Assembly (NCBI RefSeq): GCF_024172165.1
Contig: NZ_JAMZEB010000002.1
Coordinates: forward strand, 1,240,001-1,304,000
DNA: 64,000 nt
Direction of reading: 5' to 3'
Source of the DNA: Nonomuraea thailandensis
GTDB taxonomy: Bacteria; Actinomycetota; Actinomycetes; Streptosporangiales; Streptosporangiaceae
Shown: positions 14,293-22,922 of the stretch, one piece after another
How the letters are laid out: each line of letters starts with the position of its first letter
Position numbering within the stretch: the first letter of the stretch is position 1
Translations under genes and position numbers: made by a program
Notes under the pieces: model-generated
The model's input: the letters and a program-made list of their open reading frames with translations, nothing else
Database searches by the model: none
Told to the model about the DNA's origin: nothing

Positions 14293-14763
14293 GTGTCCGG
14301 TGAGTTGTTCGATGTGGCGTTGGAGCTGTTGCGCGCCAACCCGTATGGGTTCCTGACCACGGTGAACGATGGGCGGCCGCATACTCGGCTCGTTCAGCAT
14401 GTCGGTGTTGACGCCGACGGGACCGTGTGGATCGGGACGAGCCCGGCGTCTCGTAAGGCCACCGAGATCTCACGTCATCGGATGGTGTCATACGCGGTCG
14501 AAGACAGGGCCGCCTTCGCCTACCTGTGCTTGCAGGCGGACGCCGAACTGGTCGATGACAAGACGGAACGGGTTGTCCGGTGGCAGGACGGATTGGAGGC
14601 GTTCTTTCCGGACGGCCCGGCCGGGAACGACTTCGTGCTGATCCGGTTGCGTCCGCACAGAGTCGAACTCATGGACTTCTCCCGCGGGATCCATCCTGAC
14701 CCCTACGGGCTGGTCGCCGCCGCCGTCGAGCGGCGGGAAGGCTCATGGTCGCACAGCTGGTGA
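14293..14763 (+). CDS. Pyridoxamine 5'-phosphate oxidase-family protein
   Basis: A 156-residue split-barrel flavin/F420-binding family protein. It starts GTG TCC GGT and contains NPYGFLTTVNDGRPHTRLVQ, then VWIGTSPASRKATEI and VSYAVEDRAAFAYLCLQADAELV, the usual PPOX-family strands. Members include general-stress FMN proteins and F420H2-dependent reductases; nothing here separates these. Length is normal. It lies between an LLM pseudogene and an IS fragment, so it is an intact gene among debris. No good ribosome site is seen apart from GGGTGACC. Confidence 0.75.
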   Translation: MSGELFDVALELLRANPYGFLTTVNDGRPHTRLVQHVGVDADGTVWIGTSPASRKATEISRHRMVSYAVEDRAAFAYLCLQADAELVDDKTERVVRWQDGLEAFFPDGPAGNDFVLIRLRPHRVELMDFSRGIHPDPYGLVAAAVERREGSWSHSW

Positions 14764-14772
14764 GCCGGTGGA

Positions 14773-14850
14773 TCACAGCGGCAGGTCACGCCAGGTGATG
14801 TTGGTCCGCACCCGGAAGAAGACCCCGTCGATCATCGTTCGGTGACTCGC
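14773..14850 (-). mobile_element. IS5-family transposase 3'-terminal fragment
   Basis: The minus strand reads HRTMIDGVFFRVRTNITW then RDLPL and a stop, the conserved N-terminal segment of IS5-type DDE transposases (usually GILYRLRTGCPWRDLPE). Only about 25 codons remain. The fragment overlaps the end of the methyltransferase gene and probably replaced its original 3' end. Confidence 0.6.
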
Positions 14851-15758
14851 CCACCGGCCGCCCCTGGCTCGGGCCGGATGACGATCTCGAGGTACTCCAG
14901 CGGCATGAGCAGCGTCTCGCCGCCGGTGTTCAGCTCGTGGACGAGCTCCGTCAGGTCCGCGACGAGGGATTCGCGGCCGGAGGCGTCCAGGGATTCGAGG
15001 GTCATCACCGTGGGGCCGTACGTCGCGCACCAGGCACGTACGTGCTCCTCGGGGCTGGAGAAGCGCCACCACAGCTCCCGCGTCCCCGCCTCGACGGCCG
15101 CGCCGGGGCCGAACAGCTCGCGCAGGCCGTCCGTCGTGCCCCAGCGGCTCTCCGGGCGGGTGCCGGGCGCGGGGGAGACATACTTGGTGTTGAGGGCGAG
15201 CATGCGGCCCATGTAGCCGGACGGTGTCCAGCAGGCCAGCGCGATCCGGCCGCCCGGTTTGGTGACGCGCAGCAGCTCGGCCGCCGCCCGCTCCTGGTCG
15301 CGGGCGAACATCACCCCGAACGTCGAGGTGACCAGGTCGTACGAGGCGTCCGGCACCGGGAGGGCCTCCGCGTCGCCCTGGCGGAAGTCGATCGTCAGCC
15401 CTTCCGCCTCGGCGCGGCGCGTGGCGTGGGCCAGCAGGTCGGGCACCAGGTCGATGGCGGTGACGCGGGCGGAGCGGCGGGCGGCGGCCAGGGCCGTGTT
15501 GCCGGTGCCGGTGGCGACGTCCAGGTGCTCCTCGCCGGCCCGTAACCGGGCGGCCTCGCACAGCAGCTCGGCGGCCAGCAGGAAGCGCGCCCCGACGGAC
15601 CTGTAGTCACCGGTCGCCCACGTCCGGCGCTGCACGTCGTCCCTGTCGGGAGTCCGCGGCCGCACGTCGTCCCCGTCGAGGGTCCGCGGCCGGACGCCGT
15701 CCCGCTCGCGGGCCCGCGGCTCTGCCGTGTTGTGCTCGCTCGTCTCCTGCTCCGACAT
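14832..15758 (-). CDS. Class I SAM-dependent methyltransferase
   Basis: A 308-residue UbiE/Methyltransf_11-type enzyme. Motif I is EHLDVATGTGNTALAAA, motif II has VTAIDLVPDLLAHA, the acidic GDAEALPVPDASYDLVTS follows, and then LLRVTKPGGRIALACW. Substrate unknown. The start is taken at ATG 15758 (MSEQETSEHN); a longer frame goes to 15818. The first 45 residues contain a threefold repeat (D-DV-RPRT) from a 30-base tandem repeat at 15631-15720. The C-terminus (GAAGGRVTER) runs into an IS5 fragment, so the last residues may not be native. Confidence 0.85.
   Translation of the reverse strand: MSEQETSEHNTAEPRARERDGVRPRTLDGDDVRPRTPDRDDVQRRTWATGDYRSVGARFLLAAELLCEAARLRAGEEHLDVATGTGNTALAAARRSARVTAIDLVPDLLAHATRRAEAEGLTIDFRQGDAEALPVPDASYDLVTSTFGVMFARDQERAAAELLRVTKPGGRIALACWTPSGYMGRMLALNTKYVSPAPGTRPESRWGTTDGLRELFGPGAAVEAGTRELWWRFSSPEEHVRAWCATYGPTVMTLESLDASGRESLVADLTELVHELNTGGETLLMPLEYLEIVIRPEPGAAGGRVTER
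15631..15720. repeat. Three tandem 30-base repeats in the methyltransferase N-terminus
   Basis: 15631-15660, 15661-15690 and 15691-15720 are 30-base units sharing the core ACGTCGTCCC and ending CCGCGGC. In frame, they encode a 10-residue unit with R-P-R-T/R-R-T. Copy number is likely to vary between strains. Confidence 0.8.
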
Positions 15759-15917
15759 CGTGCGTCTCACCCCGATCGATCGGCGGTCAAGATCCGACGT
15801 GCTGCCAGTCTGCGGCATGCCGGGCGTTCCTGGCCAGATCGACTTCGCCCCGCCGCCGGGCGATCACCGATGGCGACGGCGTCGCCCGGACGCCCGGCGG
15901 CGGTTGCACGGCGTTTC

Positions 15918-15946
15918 TTGACCTTGTCAGAGGGAGTCAGTAATGA
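15918..15946 (+). promoter_or_regulatory. Sigma-70-type promoter for the GH6 cellulase
   Basis: TTGACC, a 17-base spacer and TAATGA lie 32 bases before the GTG start. No CebR-like cellulose-operator palindrome (TGGGAGCGCTCCCA type) is seen nearby. Confidence 0.55.
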
Positions 15947-15977
15947 TCTCCGCCGTAGCCCACCGAAAGGTGATCAC

Positions 15978-17399
15978 GTGCGATCCCTCGCATCGAGAGC
16001 CGCGGCCTTGGCCGCCGTCCTGACCACCGCCACCCTCCTGGTGCCACATCCAGCCTCCGCCGCAGCGCAGCTCGTCGCGAACGGCACCTTCACCGGCTCG
16101 ACCGCCCCCTGGGCCGCCCTCGGGCAGAGCACGATCGCGGTCGAGGACGACCGCATGCGGGTCGAGGTCAAGAACGTCGTGGCCAACCCCTGGGACGCGA
16201 TGGTCGCCGCGCCCGCCACCGCCGCCCTGAACCCGGGCAAGAGCTACACCCTCTCCTTCGACGCCCACTCCACCGTCGCCTTCACCGCCAAGGCCACGGT
16301 GCAGTACACCGCCACCCCGAGCAGCAACCAGTCGCTGGCCACCGACGTGCGGCTGACCTCGTCGAGCAAGCGCTACAGCATCCCGTTCACGGCCGCCCAG
16401 GCGTCCGCGACGGCGGCCGAGGTGACGTTCCAGCTCGGCGGGTCGGGGGCGAAGCCGGTCGTGCGCTTCGACAACGTCTCGCTGATGGAGACGCAGACGA
16501 CCCGGCCCACCGGCCTGTACGTGAACCCGCTGTCGAACCCCGCCCGGTGGGCCGCCGAGCACGTGAATGACCCGGCCGCCACCCCCATCAGGGACAACAT
16601 CGGCAACAAGCCGATCTTCGAGTGGTTCGGCGGCTGGTTCACCGACCTGACCAAGGCCGTGGACACCTACGTGGGCGCCGCGCAGGCACAGGACCGGCTG
16701 CCGATGCTGGTGGCGTACAACATCCCCAACCGGGACGCGTGCGCGGGGCACTCGGGCGGCGGCGCCGGCGACGCGGCCGGGTACCACGCCTGGATCACCG
16801 AGTTCGCCAAGGCGATCGGCAGCCGCCACGCCGTCGTCGTGCTGGAGCCGGACGGGGTCGCCGCCGCGGGGTGCGTGACGCGGATCGGCAAGGACCCCGA
16901 GGACCAGTACCGGATGTTGCTGGACGCCACGCAGGTGCTGCGGGCCGAGGCGCCGAACGCGTGGGTCTACCTCGACGCGGGCAACGCCACCTGGATCCCG
17001 GCCGCGCAGATGGCGCCGTTGCTGGTGAAGTCGGGCATCGCCAACGCGCGCGGCTTCTCGGTGAACGTCTCCAACTACATCACCACCGCCGACAGCCAGG
17101 CGTACGCGGTCGCGGTCGACGGCCTCCTGCGCACGACGGTCGGCGCGAAGACGTACGTGATCGACACCAGCCGGAACGGCAACGGCCCGTACGTGGACGG
17201 CACGCCGGAGGACAACTGGTGCAACCCGCCGGAGCGCAGGCTCGGCGCCTCGCCGGTCCGCCAGACGTCCGGGGCGGAGTACCTGTTCTGGGTGAAGGTG
17301 CCGGGCGACTCCGACGGGCCGTGCGGGATCGGCGCGGACGTCCCGGCGGGCTCGTTCAGCCCCGACCTGGCCATGTCGCTCATCAACGGCGGCTCGTGA
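15978..17399 (+). CDS. Secreted GH6 cellulase with N-terminal carbohydrate-binding module
   Basis: A 473-residue exported beta-1,4-glucanase. Signal peptide 1-29 (cleavage after PASAAA). Residues about 30-165 are a CBM4/9-like beta-sandwich (LVANGTFTGSTAPWAALGQ to VRFDNVSL). The GH6 domain follows with all family blocks: MLVAYNIPNRDACAGHSGGG (acid/base-region Asp), VVVLEPDGVA, AWVYLDAGNATWIP, GFSVNVSNY, YVIDTSRNGNGP and the final FWVKVPGDSDGPC. The start is GTG with AAAGGTG 7 bases upstream; the open frame extends further upstream but without signal. It is inverting and cleaves cellulose chains outside the cell. It has its own promoter and a long terminator. Confidence 0.92.
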   Translation: MRSLASRAAALAAVLTTATLLVPHPASAAAQLVANGTFTGSTAPWAALGQSTIAVEDDRMRVEVKNVVANPWDAMVAAPATAALNPGKSYTLSFDAHSTVAFTAKATVQYTATPSSNQSLATDVRLTSSSKRYSIPFTAAQASATAAEVTFQLGGSGAKPVVRFDNVSLMETQTTRPTGLYVNPLSNPARWAAEHVNDPAATPIRDNIGNKPIFEWFGGWFTDLTKAVDTYVGAAQAQDRLPMLVAYNIPNRDACAGHSGGGAGDAAGYHAWITEFAKAIGSRHAVVVLEPDGVAAAGCVTRIGKDPEDQYRMLLDATQVLRAEAPNAWVYLDAGNATWIPAAQMAPLLVKSGIANARGFSVNVSNYITTADSQAYAVAVDGLLRTTVGAKTYVIDTSRNGNGPYVDGTPEDNWCNPPERRLGASPVRQTSGAEYLFWVKVPGDSDGPCGIGADVPAGSFSPDLAMSLINGGS

Positions 17400-17411
17400 C
17401 CTGACGCCGCC

Positions 17412-17454
17412 CCGGCCGGTGCCCGCCGTCGGACGGACGGCAGGCACCGGCCGG
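17412..17454 (+). terminator. Strong terminator after GH6
   Basis: A 19-bp stem with one mismatch (17412-17430 with 17436-17454) around loop GGACG, 12 bases after the stop. Confidence 0.85.
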
Positions 17455-17560
17455 TCCTGGCGACGGCCGCGGCCGCGATCGAGGCCGTCGCCCGGTGGAG
17501 CGGCCGTGACCAGTGGTGTTCCCGCACGTGCCGATCTCGCAACAGGAGGCTGAAGTCCCA

Positions 17561-18916
17561 GTGCCGAGCTGGAAATCGAAGTGCGCGGGCTTATCCGCCC
17601 TCACGCTCATGGCCGCGGGCCTGATGACCGCCCCGGCGGCCGCGGCCGCCGAACCCCCCACCTACTACGTCGACCACATCAGCGGCAACGACGCGAACGA
17701 GGGCAGGTCGGCGGCGACCGCCTGGCGGACGCTGGTCAGGGCCGGCGCGGCGACCCTGACCCCCGGCTCCGAACTGCTGCTGCGCAGGGGCGGCACGTGG
17801 GCGGAGCAACTGGTGATCGCCGAGGACGGCGAGCAGGGGGCGCCGATCGTCGTCGACGCCTACGGCACGGGCGCCAAGCCCGTGATCAAGGGGACCGACG
17901 CGGTGTCCTGCGTGCTGCTCTCCGGTGACCACATCGAGGTCTACAACCTGCAGGTCGGCGTGGAGGGCGCGGGCCGGTGCGAGTGGTCGGGGTTCTCGAT
18001 CGAGGGCGACCACAACTTCCTCAACCAGAACTACATCACCGGCGCGTCGGCGGGCGTCTTCATCGACGAGGACGCCGACTACACCTCGATCAACAACAAC
18101 GAGTTCGTCAACAACAACGTCATGAGCGTGAACACGGACGCCTCGGAGATGGGCGAGGCGTACGCGAACGACGACTCGGGCGCCTTCGCCATGCTGGTCC
18201 ACGGCGACGACTCCGAGATCTCCTGGAACGACATCAGGGGCTCGATCGCCCCGAGCTTCGACTACGTCTTCGACGGCGCGGCCGTCGAGATCTTCAAGGG
18301 CTCGCGCAACTGGGTGCACCACAACATCTCGGTCGACAACGACACCTTCACCGAGCTCGGCACGCTCACCTCGGCCGACGGCGAGTCGCAGGACCCGGAC
18401 GGCACCGCGGACAACGTGTTCGAGTACAACGCCGTCTACGGCGATCGGACCAGGGGCGGGATGGTCACCCGCGGCCCGTTCAAGGAGGAGGCGGGCTCGC
18501 CCGTCGAGCCGAACGGCCCCGTGCTGCGCACGGTCTTCCGCAACAACTCGATCCACCTGCGCAACCCGGACGCCGAGGGCGTGGTCTGCGACGCCAGCTG
18601 CACCGACGAGCACCTGACGATGACGCAGAACGCCGTCTACGCCAAGAAGAAGAGCGTCTACGCGCCCGGCGTGACCGCGGCGGCCAACTCCTACAACGTG
18701 CTGGACGGCGACCAGTACCAGGCGGGCGACGACGGCACCGGCAACGTCTTCGAGGACCCGCGGTTCGACCCGGGCAACCCGCTGCGGCTCCTCGCCGGCA
18801 GCAAGGCGATCGGCCTGGGCAAGGTGAAGTACGGCCAGATCGATCTGAACGGCGTCGCGATCGGCGCGGACGGCGGCATCGAGGCCGGCGCCTACGAGTA
18901 CGCCTCGACGCCTTGA
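17561..18916 (+). CDS. Secreted right-handed parallel beta-helix protein
   Basis: A 451-residue exported protein. The signal peptide is followed by PTYYVDHISGNDANEGRSAA, the DUF1565-like start common to extracellular beta-helix polysaccharide lyases and related enzymes. Residues 110-400 show coil repeats rich in Asn ladders (NFLNQNYITG, SINNNEFVNNN, NWVHHNISVDND, VFEYNAVYG, VFRNNSIHLRN). It could act on pectin, alginate or another polysaccharide; catalytic residues cannot be placed by eye. The start is GTG 17561 with AGGAGG at 17544-17549. A terminator hairpin precedes the next gene. Confidence 0.82.
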   Translation: MPSWKSKCAGLSALTLMAAGLMTAPAAAAAEPPTYYVDHISGNDANEGRSAATAWRTLVRAGAATLTPGSELLLRRGGTWAEQLVIAEDGEQGAPIVVDAYGTGAKPVIKGTDAVSCVLLSGDHIEVYNLQVGVEGAGRCEWSGFSIEGDHNFLNQNYITGASAGVFIDEDADYTSINNNEFVNNNVMSVNTDASEMGEAYANDDSGAFAMLVHGDDSEISWNDIRGSIAPSFDYVFDGAAVEIFKGSRNWVHHNISVDNDTFTELGTLTSADGESQDPDGTADNVFEYNAVYGDRTRGGMVTRGPFKEEAGSPVEPNGPVLRTVFRNNSIHLRNPDAEGVVCDASCTDEHLTMTQNAVYAKKKSVYAPGVTAAANSYNVLDGDQYQAGDDGTGNVFEDPRFDPGNPLRLLAGSKAIGLGKVKYGQIDLNGVAIGADGGIEAGAYEYASTP

Positions 18917-18937
18917 TTCGAACTTGTGAGCGATAAT

Positions 18938-18959
18938 GGGTGGCCTTCGCGGCCAGCCC
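18938..18959 (+). terminator. Terminator after the beta-helix gene
   Basis: GGG and TGGCC pair with GGCCA and GCCC across a TTCGC loop, with one bulge. It lies 21 bases after the stop. Confidence 0.55.
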
Positions 18960-19009
18960 CTGCATATGATCTTGATCGTTCGTCCGCCGAGAGAACGGGA
19001 GATCCCACC

Positions 19010-20041
19010 ATGAAGCGCAAACTGATCGCGTTAGGCATCGGCCTCGGGCTGGTGGGCGCCACCGCCATCGCCACACCCGCCCAGGCCGACGTCATCGCCT
19101 CGGTCCCGCTGCACGGCACCGCGGCCGACGCCCAGCAGACCGCCACGTTCTGGCTCGCCGACGGGGGCGCCAATCTCAGGAACGCCGCACCGTACTCCGT
19201 GCAGACCTCGGTGTCCGTGACCGCCGCGGCCACCACGCCCGTCCCGGACAGCAAGCCCGGCAACACCGCGCCACTGGTCCCGCCCAGCGGGGAGGACCCC
19301 ATGACCGCGGGCAAGGTGTTCTTCGTCGGCGGCGACGGGCAGCCGCACTGGTGCACGGGCACCGCCCTGCAGAGCCAGTACCGCAACGTCGTCGCCACGG
19401 CCGGGCACTGCGTGCTCGACATCGAGGACGCCGCTCCCACGCAGAGCCGGGTGGTGTTCGTGCCCGGCTACGCCGACGGCACGGCGCCCAAGGGCCTGTA
19501 CGTCGCCAAGCAGGCCTTCGTCCACTACGAGCTCTCCCTCTACGACGACCTCGAGCGCGACTACGCCTTCATGACCGTCTACAACGGCGTCGTGGCCGAC
19601 TCCGCCGGCGTGCTGAGCGACACGGGACGGCTCGGCGACAACGCCGGCGGGCAGGGGTTCGCCTGGAACCAGCCGCCGGACTCCTCGATCAAGGTCTTCG
19701 GCTATCCGGCGGGCCCGCACCCCGACGGGACGCTGCCCTACACGGGAGAGCACCTCCATCAGTCCACCGGGGCGGCGTCCTGGGTGGCGGCTCCCGAGCT
19801 GTCCGCCGAGCATCTCGTGGGTGTCGAGTCACCGTTCACCGGTGAGGGCGCGCTCGGCTCCGCGTGGCTGCTGCGCTACGACGCGAGCAAGAAGATGGGC
19901 TACCTCAACGGCGTCACGATGAGCGTCTCCGACACCGATGCCGACGACCGCTACGACACCGGCGTCTCGCCGTACTTCGATGCCCAGACGGCCGCGGTCT
20001 ACAAGGCCGCTTCGGCGTCCTGGTCCGGTCGCCTCGTGTAG
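19010..20041 (+). CDS. Secreted trypsin-fold protein, catalytic Ser motif altered
   Basis: A 343-residue exported protein with a clear signal peptide (KRKLIALGIGLGLVGATAIA, cleavage after AQA). The S1/V8-like fold is shown by WCTGTALQSQYRNVVATAGH with His133, ERDYAFMTVYNG with Asp184, and the C-terminal YLNGVTMSVSDTDADDRYDT and SPYFDAQTAAVY seen in actinobacterial secreted proteases. The expected GxSGGPW nucleophile block is instead GEGALGSAW, so no Ser stands before a Gly-Gly. It may be a non-catalytic binder or a variant. ATG at 19010 follows GGGAGATC. Downstream gene is on the other strand. Confidence 0.82.
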   Translation: MKRKLIALGIGLGLVGATAIATPAQADVIASVPLHGTAADAQQTATFWLADGGANLRNAAPYSVQTSVSVTAAATTPVPDSKPGNTAPLVPPSGEDPMTAGKVFFVGGDGQPHWCTGTALQSQYRNVVATAGHCVLDIEDAAPTQSRVVFVPGYADGTAPKGLYVAKQAFVHYELSLYDDLERDYAFMTVYNGVVADSAGVLSDTGRLGDNAGGQGFAWNQPPDSSIKVFGYPAGPHPDGTLPYTGEHLHQSTGAASWVAAPELSAEHLVGVESPFTGEGALGSAWLLRYDASKKMGYLNGVTMSVSDTDADDRYDTGVSPYFDAQTAAVYKAASASWSGRLV

Positions 20042-20050
20042 CGGAGCGGC

Positions 20051-21607
20051 CTAGAAGTCGCGTGAGCGGCGCAGGGCGGGTGGCCGGCCGTCCGGGTCCA
20101 CCGCGAACCGGTACAGCGGCAGCGCCATGAGCTTCTGCGCGCGCGACAGATGAGGCTCGGGATGCGGCCGCAGCCGGCCGGGCGGGCGGGGCCCCGTCCC
20201 GCCCGACCCGTGCCAGGCCTCCAGGGCCGCCGCCGAGCGGGCGAACGCGTCGAAGGCGGCCACCGGGTCGCACAGCTCGCCGGCCCGCTCCTCGGGCAGG
20301 TCCAGGTGCTCGGCCATCAGGGTCAGGCGCAGCTCCCTGGCGAAGCGCAGGGCGCCGGCCGGCGGGCGCGGGTCCTCCTGCTCGTCGAGCACCGCGCAGC
20401 TCAGCTCCGAGTCGTACGTCCACGACCGCAGGTTGACGTTGTCGGAGCCGATCGCGGCCCACACGTCGTCCACCACGCACACCTTCGCGTGCACGTACAC
20501 CGGCGTCCCGCGATGGTTCTCCAGGTCGTAGATGGCGACCCGGTCGCCGCCCGCGCGCCGCAGCCGGCGCAGGGCGTCGGCGCGGCCGATGAGGCTGGCG
20601 GGGCCGGCCAGCCAGCCGTCCTGGTCGGGGTGGCGCGGCACGATGACGATCATGCGCAGGCCCGGCTCGCGCTCCAGGGCGCGGGCGAACGGCTCGATGA
20701 CGTCCGTGGACCACAGGTACTGGTCCTCCAGGTAGATGAGCGAGCGCGCGCGGGCGAGCACCTTGCGGTAGGCGTGGGCGATGCTGCGCTCGCCGTCGGG
20801 CGCGAACGGGTAACCGCGGCGGCGGGCCGGGTACGTGCGCAGCAGTTGAACGCAGTGGCGGCCCGCGGGCGGCGGGGGCGGCCCCGGGCGGGGCAGGGGC
20901 GGGGCGTCGTCGAGGCGGCCGAGGTGGTCGCGCAGGCGGCGCAGCGGGTCGCGGGTCTCCGGCGCGGGGTCCTCCCAGCGCTCGCAGAACACCTGCTCCA
21001 CCTCCGCCACGGCGGGCCCGCGGATGGCGGCCTGCACGTCGTGCCAGGGCGGGCGCGGCCCGTACACGTCGGGCATCGGGGCGCGCTGCGGGTCGCCCTC
21101 GTGGGAGGCGTCGTCGCGGCGGCTGTGGCACAGGTCGATGCCGCCGACGAAGGCCACGTCCCGCTCCGGGCCGCGGTCGTGGCGCAGGATGACGAACTTC
21201 TGGTGGTGCGAGCCGCCCACCGAGGTACGCGTGTCGAGCAGCGCCTGGCCGCCGGTGTCCTCGATCTCCTGGCCCAGGTGGCGGTTCTCGGCCGAGCTGA
21301 AACGCAGCAGGTCGAGGTGGGAGCGCCAGATGAGGCCGCGGACGAGAGCGCCGCGTTCGGCGGCGGCCGCCATCGCCGCGCCCACGCTGGGCCCGTCGGG
21401 GGTCAGCCGCTCGTCGGGGTCGCCCCGCCAGTCGGCGAACAGCAGCAGGTCGTCCTTGCCGAGCTGCTCCAGGCACGCTCTCAGCTCGGCGAAGTAGGCG
21501 GCGCCGTGGACGAGCGGCCGCACGTCGTTCCCGTGCGACCACGCGCGCAGCTTGGTGGCGGGGTTGCCGCGCTCCTCCTCGGTGAGGAACCAGTCCTCGA
21601 TTCGCAT
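20051..21607 (-). CDS. Phospholipase D-like (HKD) protein
   Basis: A 518-residue PLD-superfamily enzyme with two HKD half-sites: GGSHHQKFVIL followed by VAFVGGIDLCHSRRDD, and VYVHAKVCVVDD followed by WAAIGSDNVNLRS. It can hydrolyse or transfer phosphatidyl groups; no signal peptide is seen, so it is probably cytoplasmic or membrane-peripheral. Residues about 260-300 include a Pro-rich linker. The stop lies 10 bases from the end of the protease-like gene (convergent), and the start is 10 bases after the histidine kinase stop, so it is likely the last gene of the kinase operon. Confidence 0.88.
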   Translation of the reverse strand: MRIEDWFLTEEERGNPATKLRAWSHGNDVRPLVHGAAYFAELRACLEQLGKDDLLLFADWRGDPDERLTPDGPSVGAAMAAAAERGALVRGLIWRSHLDLLRFSSAENRHLGQEIEDTGGQALLDTRTSVGGSHHQKFVILRHDRGPERDVAFVGGIDLCHSRRDDASHEGDPQRAPMPDVYGPRPPWHDVQAAIRGPAVAEVEQVFCERWEDPAPETRDPLRRLRDHLGRLDDAPPLPRPGPPPPPAGRHCVQLLRTYPARRRGYPFAPDGERSIAHAYRKVLARARSLIYLEDQYLWSTDVIEPFARALEREPGLRMIVIVPRHPDQDGWLAGPASLIGRADALRRLRRAGGDRVAIYDLENHRGTPVYVHAKVCVVDDVWAAIGSDNVNLRSWTYDSELSCAVLDEQEDPRPPAGALRFARELRLTLMAEHLDLPEERAGELCDPVAAFDAFARSAAALEAWHGSGGTGPRPPGRLRPHPEPHLSRAQKLMALPLYRFAVDPDGRPPALRRSRDF

Positions 21608-21617
21608 TCGATCCTGG

Positions 21618-22922
21618 CTACCCCGGGAGCGGCGGCTGATACCTCTGCCGGGCCGGGCGGCGCGGCGGCTCGGCGATCGGCTCGGCGGGATGGGCGGGCA
21701 GCCGTACGGTGAACACGGCGCCGCCGCCCGGGCGGCCGTCGGCGGTGATCGTGCCGTGGTGACCGTCCACCACCTCGCGCACGAGCGCCAGCCCCAGCCC
21801 GAACCCCGTCCCCTCGAACCGGGTGAACAGCCGCTCGGCGTCCTCGGGGTCCAGCCCGGCGCCGTCGTCCCTGACGGTCAGGGACACCGTGCCGGGCTCG
21901 CCGGCCAGCGTCACCTGGATGTGCCCGCCGGGGCCGGTGTGGCCGAGCGCGTTGTCCAGCAGGGCCGAGATCACCCGCCGCAGGGCGGACTCCACCCCGC
22001 GCACGACGGGGTCGCCCGGCCCCTCGCAGCGCACCTCGATGCTGATCCTCCGCGCCGCGGCCCTGGCGCTCTCGGCCACGGCCAGCTCGGCGGCCAGCAC
22101 GGCCAGGTCCACCGGGCCGAAGGGCCTGGAGAGCTGCTTGAACTGCGCGGACCTGAGCAGGTCCTCGACCACCTCGCCGAGCTGCCCGGTGCCGGTCGTG
22201 AGCTGGTCCACCTCGTCCAGGAGCAGGATCGGGTCGGTGCCGCCGCGCAGCCGCCGCGACAGGAGCTGGGCGCGGGTGTGCAGGCGGGTCAGCGGCGTGC
22301 GCAGCTCGTGGCTGACGTCGGCGGCGAAGCGGCGCTGCCGGGCGAGCGCCTCGCCCAGCGGCGCGATCGCGCGGCGGGAGACGACCTGGCCGACCAGCAG
22401 CGCGGCCAGCAGCCCGGCGATCTCCGCCCCGATGAGCGTACGCAGCAGCCGCTGCTGCTCGGCGGCCTGGTGGCGCAGGTCCATGGCGGCCTGCACGGTC
22501 GTGCCGGCGCGCTCGCGGGTGTGGATCAGGTAGTCCCGCCCGGCCACGGTGACGTGCGCCGTCTCCGGCTCGCCTCCGGCGGCCACGCGCGCGAGCGCCG
22601 GCCGTACGGGCAGCGTCGCCGGCGCGCCGGGGGAGGGGCGCACGGTGCCGTCGGAGCGCAGCTCGTACAGCCATACGCAGGGCGGCGGGTGGGCGACGGG
22701 CGAGCGCTGCGCGGCGGCGGCCAGGTCGCGCTCGGCCGCCGTGCCCTGGCCGTGGCCCATGGCGCACCACACCAGCACGCCGACGAGCGCGAGCACCACG
22801 GAGATCGCGCCCGCCACCTGGACGGTGATGCGCCGCCGGGCGCGGACGAGCAGCCGCCGGTCCGGGTCGGGCAGCCGGGGACCGCCGGTGAGCCGCCACC
22901 GGCCGGGCGGGGTGAGGCTCAC
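21618..22922 (-). CDS. Two-component sensor histidine kinase
   Basis: A 434-residue membrane kinase. Transmembrane helix 1 is about residues 25-45 (VAGAISVVLALVGVLVWCAM), then an extracytoplasmic sensor of about 120 residues and helix 2 (LIGAEIAGLLAALLVG). The dimerisation box is RRFAADVSHELRTPLTRL, with the phospho-acceptor His in SHELRTP. The ATPase has DNALGHTGPGG, DDGAGL and GTGFGLGLALVREVVDGH. The GTG start overlaps the regulator stop (GTGA), fixing the start despite a longer open frame. Signal unknown. The C-terminus is Pro/Arg-rich. Confidence 0.9.
   Translation of the reverse strand: MSLTPPGRWRLTGGPRLPDPDRRLLVRARRRITVQVAGAISVVLALVGVLVWCAMGHGQGTAAERDLAAAAQRSPVAHPPPCVWLYELRSDGTVRPSPGAPATLPVRPALARVAAGGEPETAHVTVAGRDYLIHTRERAGTTVQAAMDLRHQAAEQQRLLRTLIGAEIAGLLAALLVGQVVSRRAIAPLGEALARQRRFAADVSHELRTPLTRLHTRAQLLSRRLRGGTDPILLLDEVDQLTTGTGQLGEVVEDLLRSAQFKQLSRPFGPVDLAVLAAELAVAESARAAARRISIEVRCEGPGDPVVRGVESALRRVISALLDNALGHTGPGGHIQVTLAGEPGTVSLTVRDDGAGLDPEDAERLFTRFEGTGFGLGLALVREVVDGHHGTITADGRPGGGAVFTVRLPAHPAEPIAEPPRRPARQRYQPPLPG

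Noticed and set aside
14773..15561. 262-codon minus frame as a transposase gene
   Set aside because: Only the last 25 codons match IS5; the rest is a shadow of the methyltransferase gene.
15732..15977. N-terminal extension of the GH6 protein
   Set aside because: Signal peptide, ribosome site and promoter all place the start at 15978; the extension covers the promoter.
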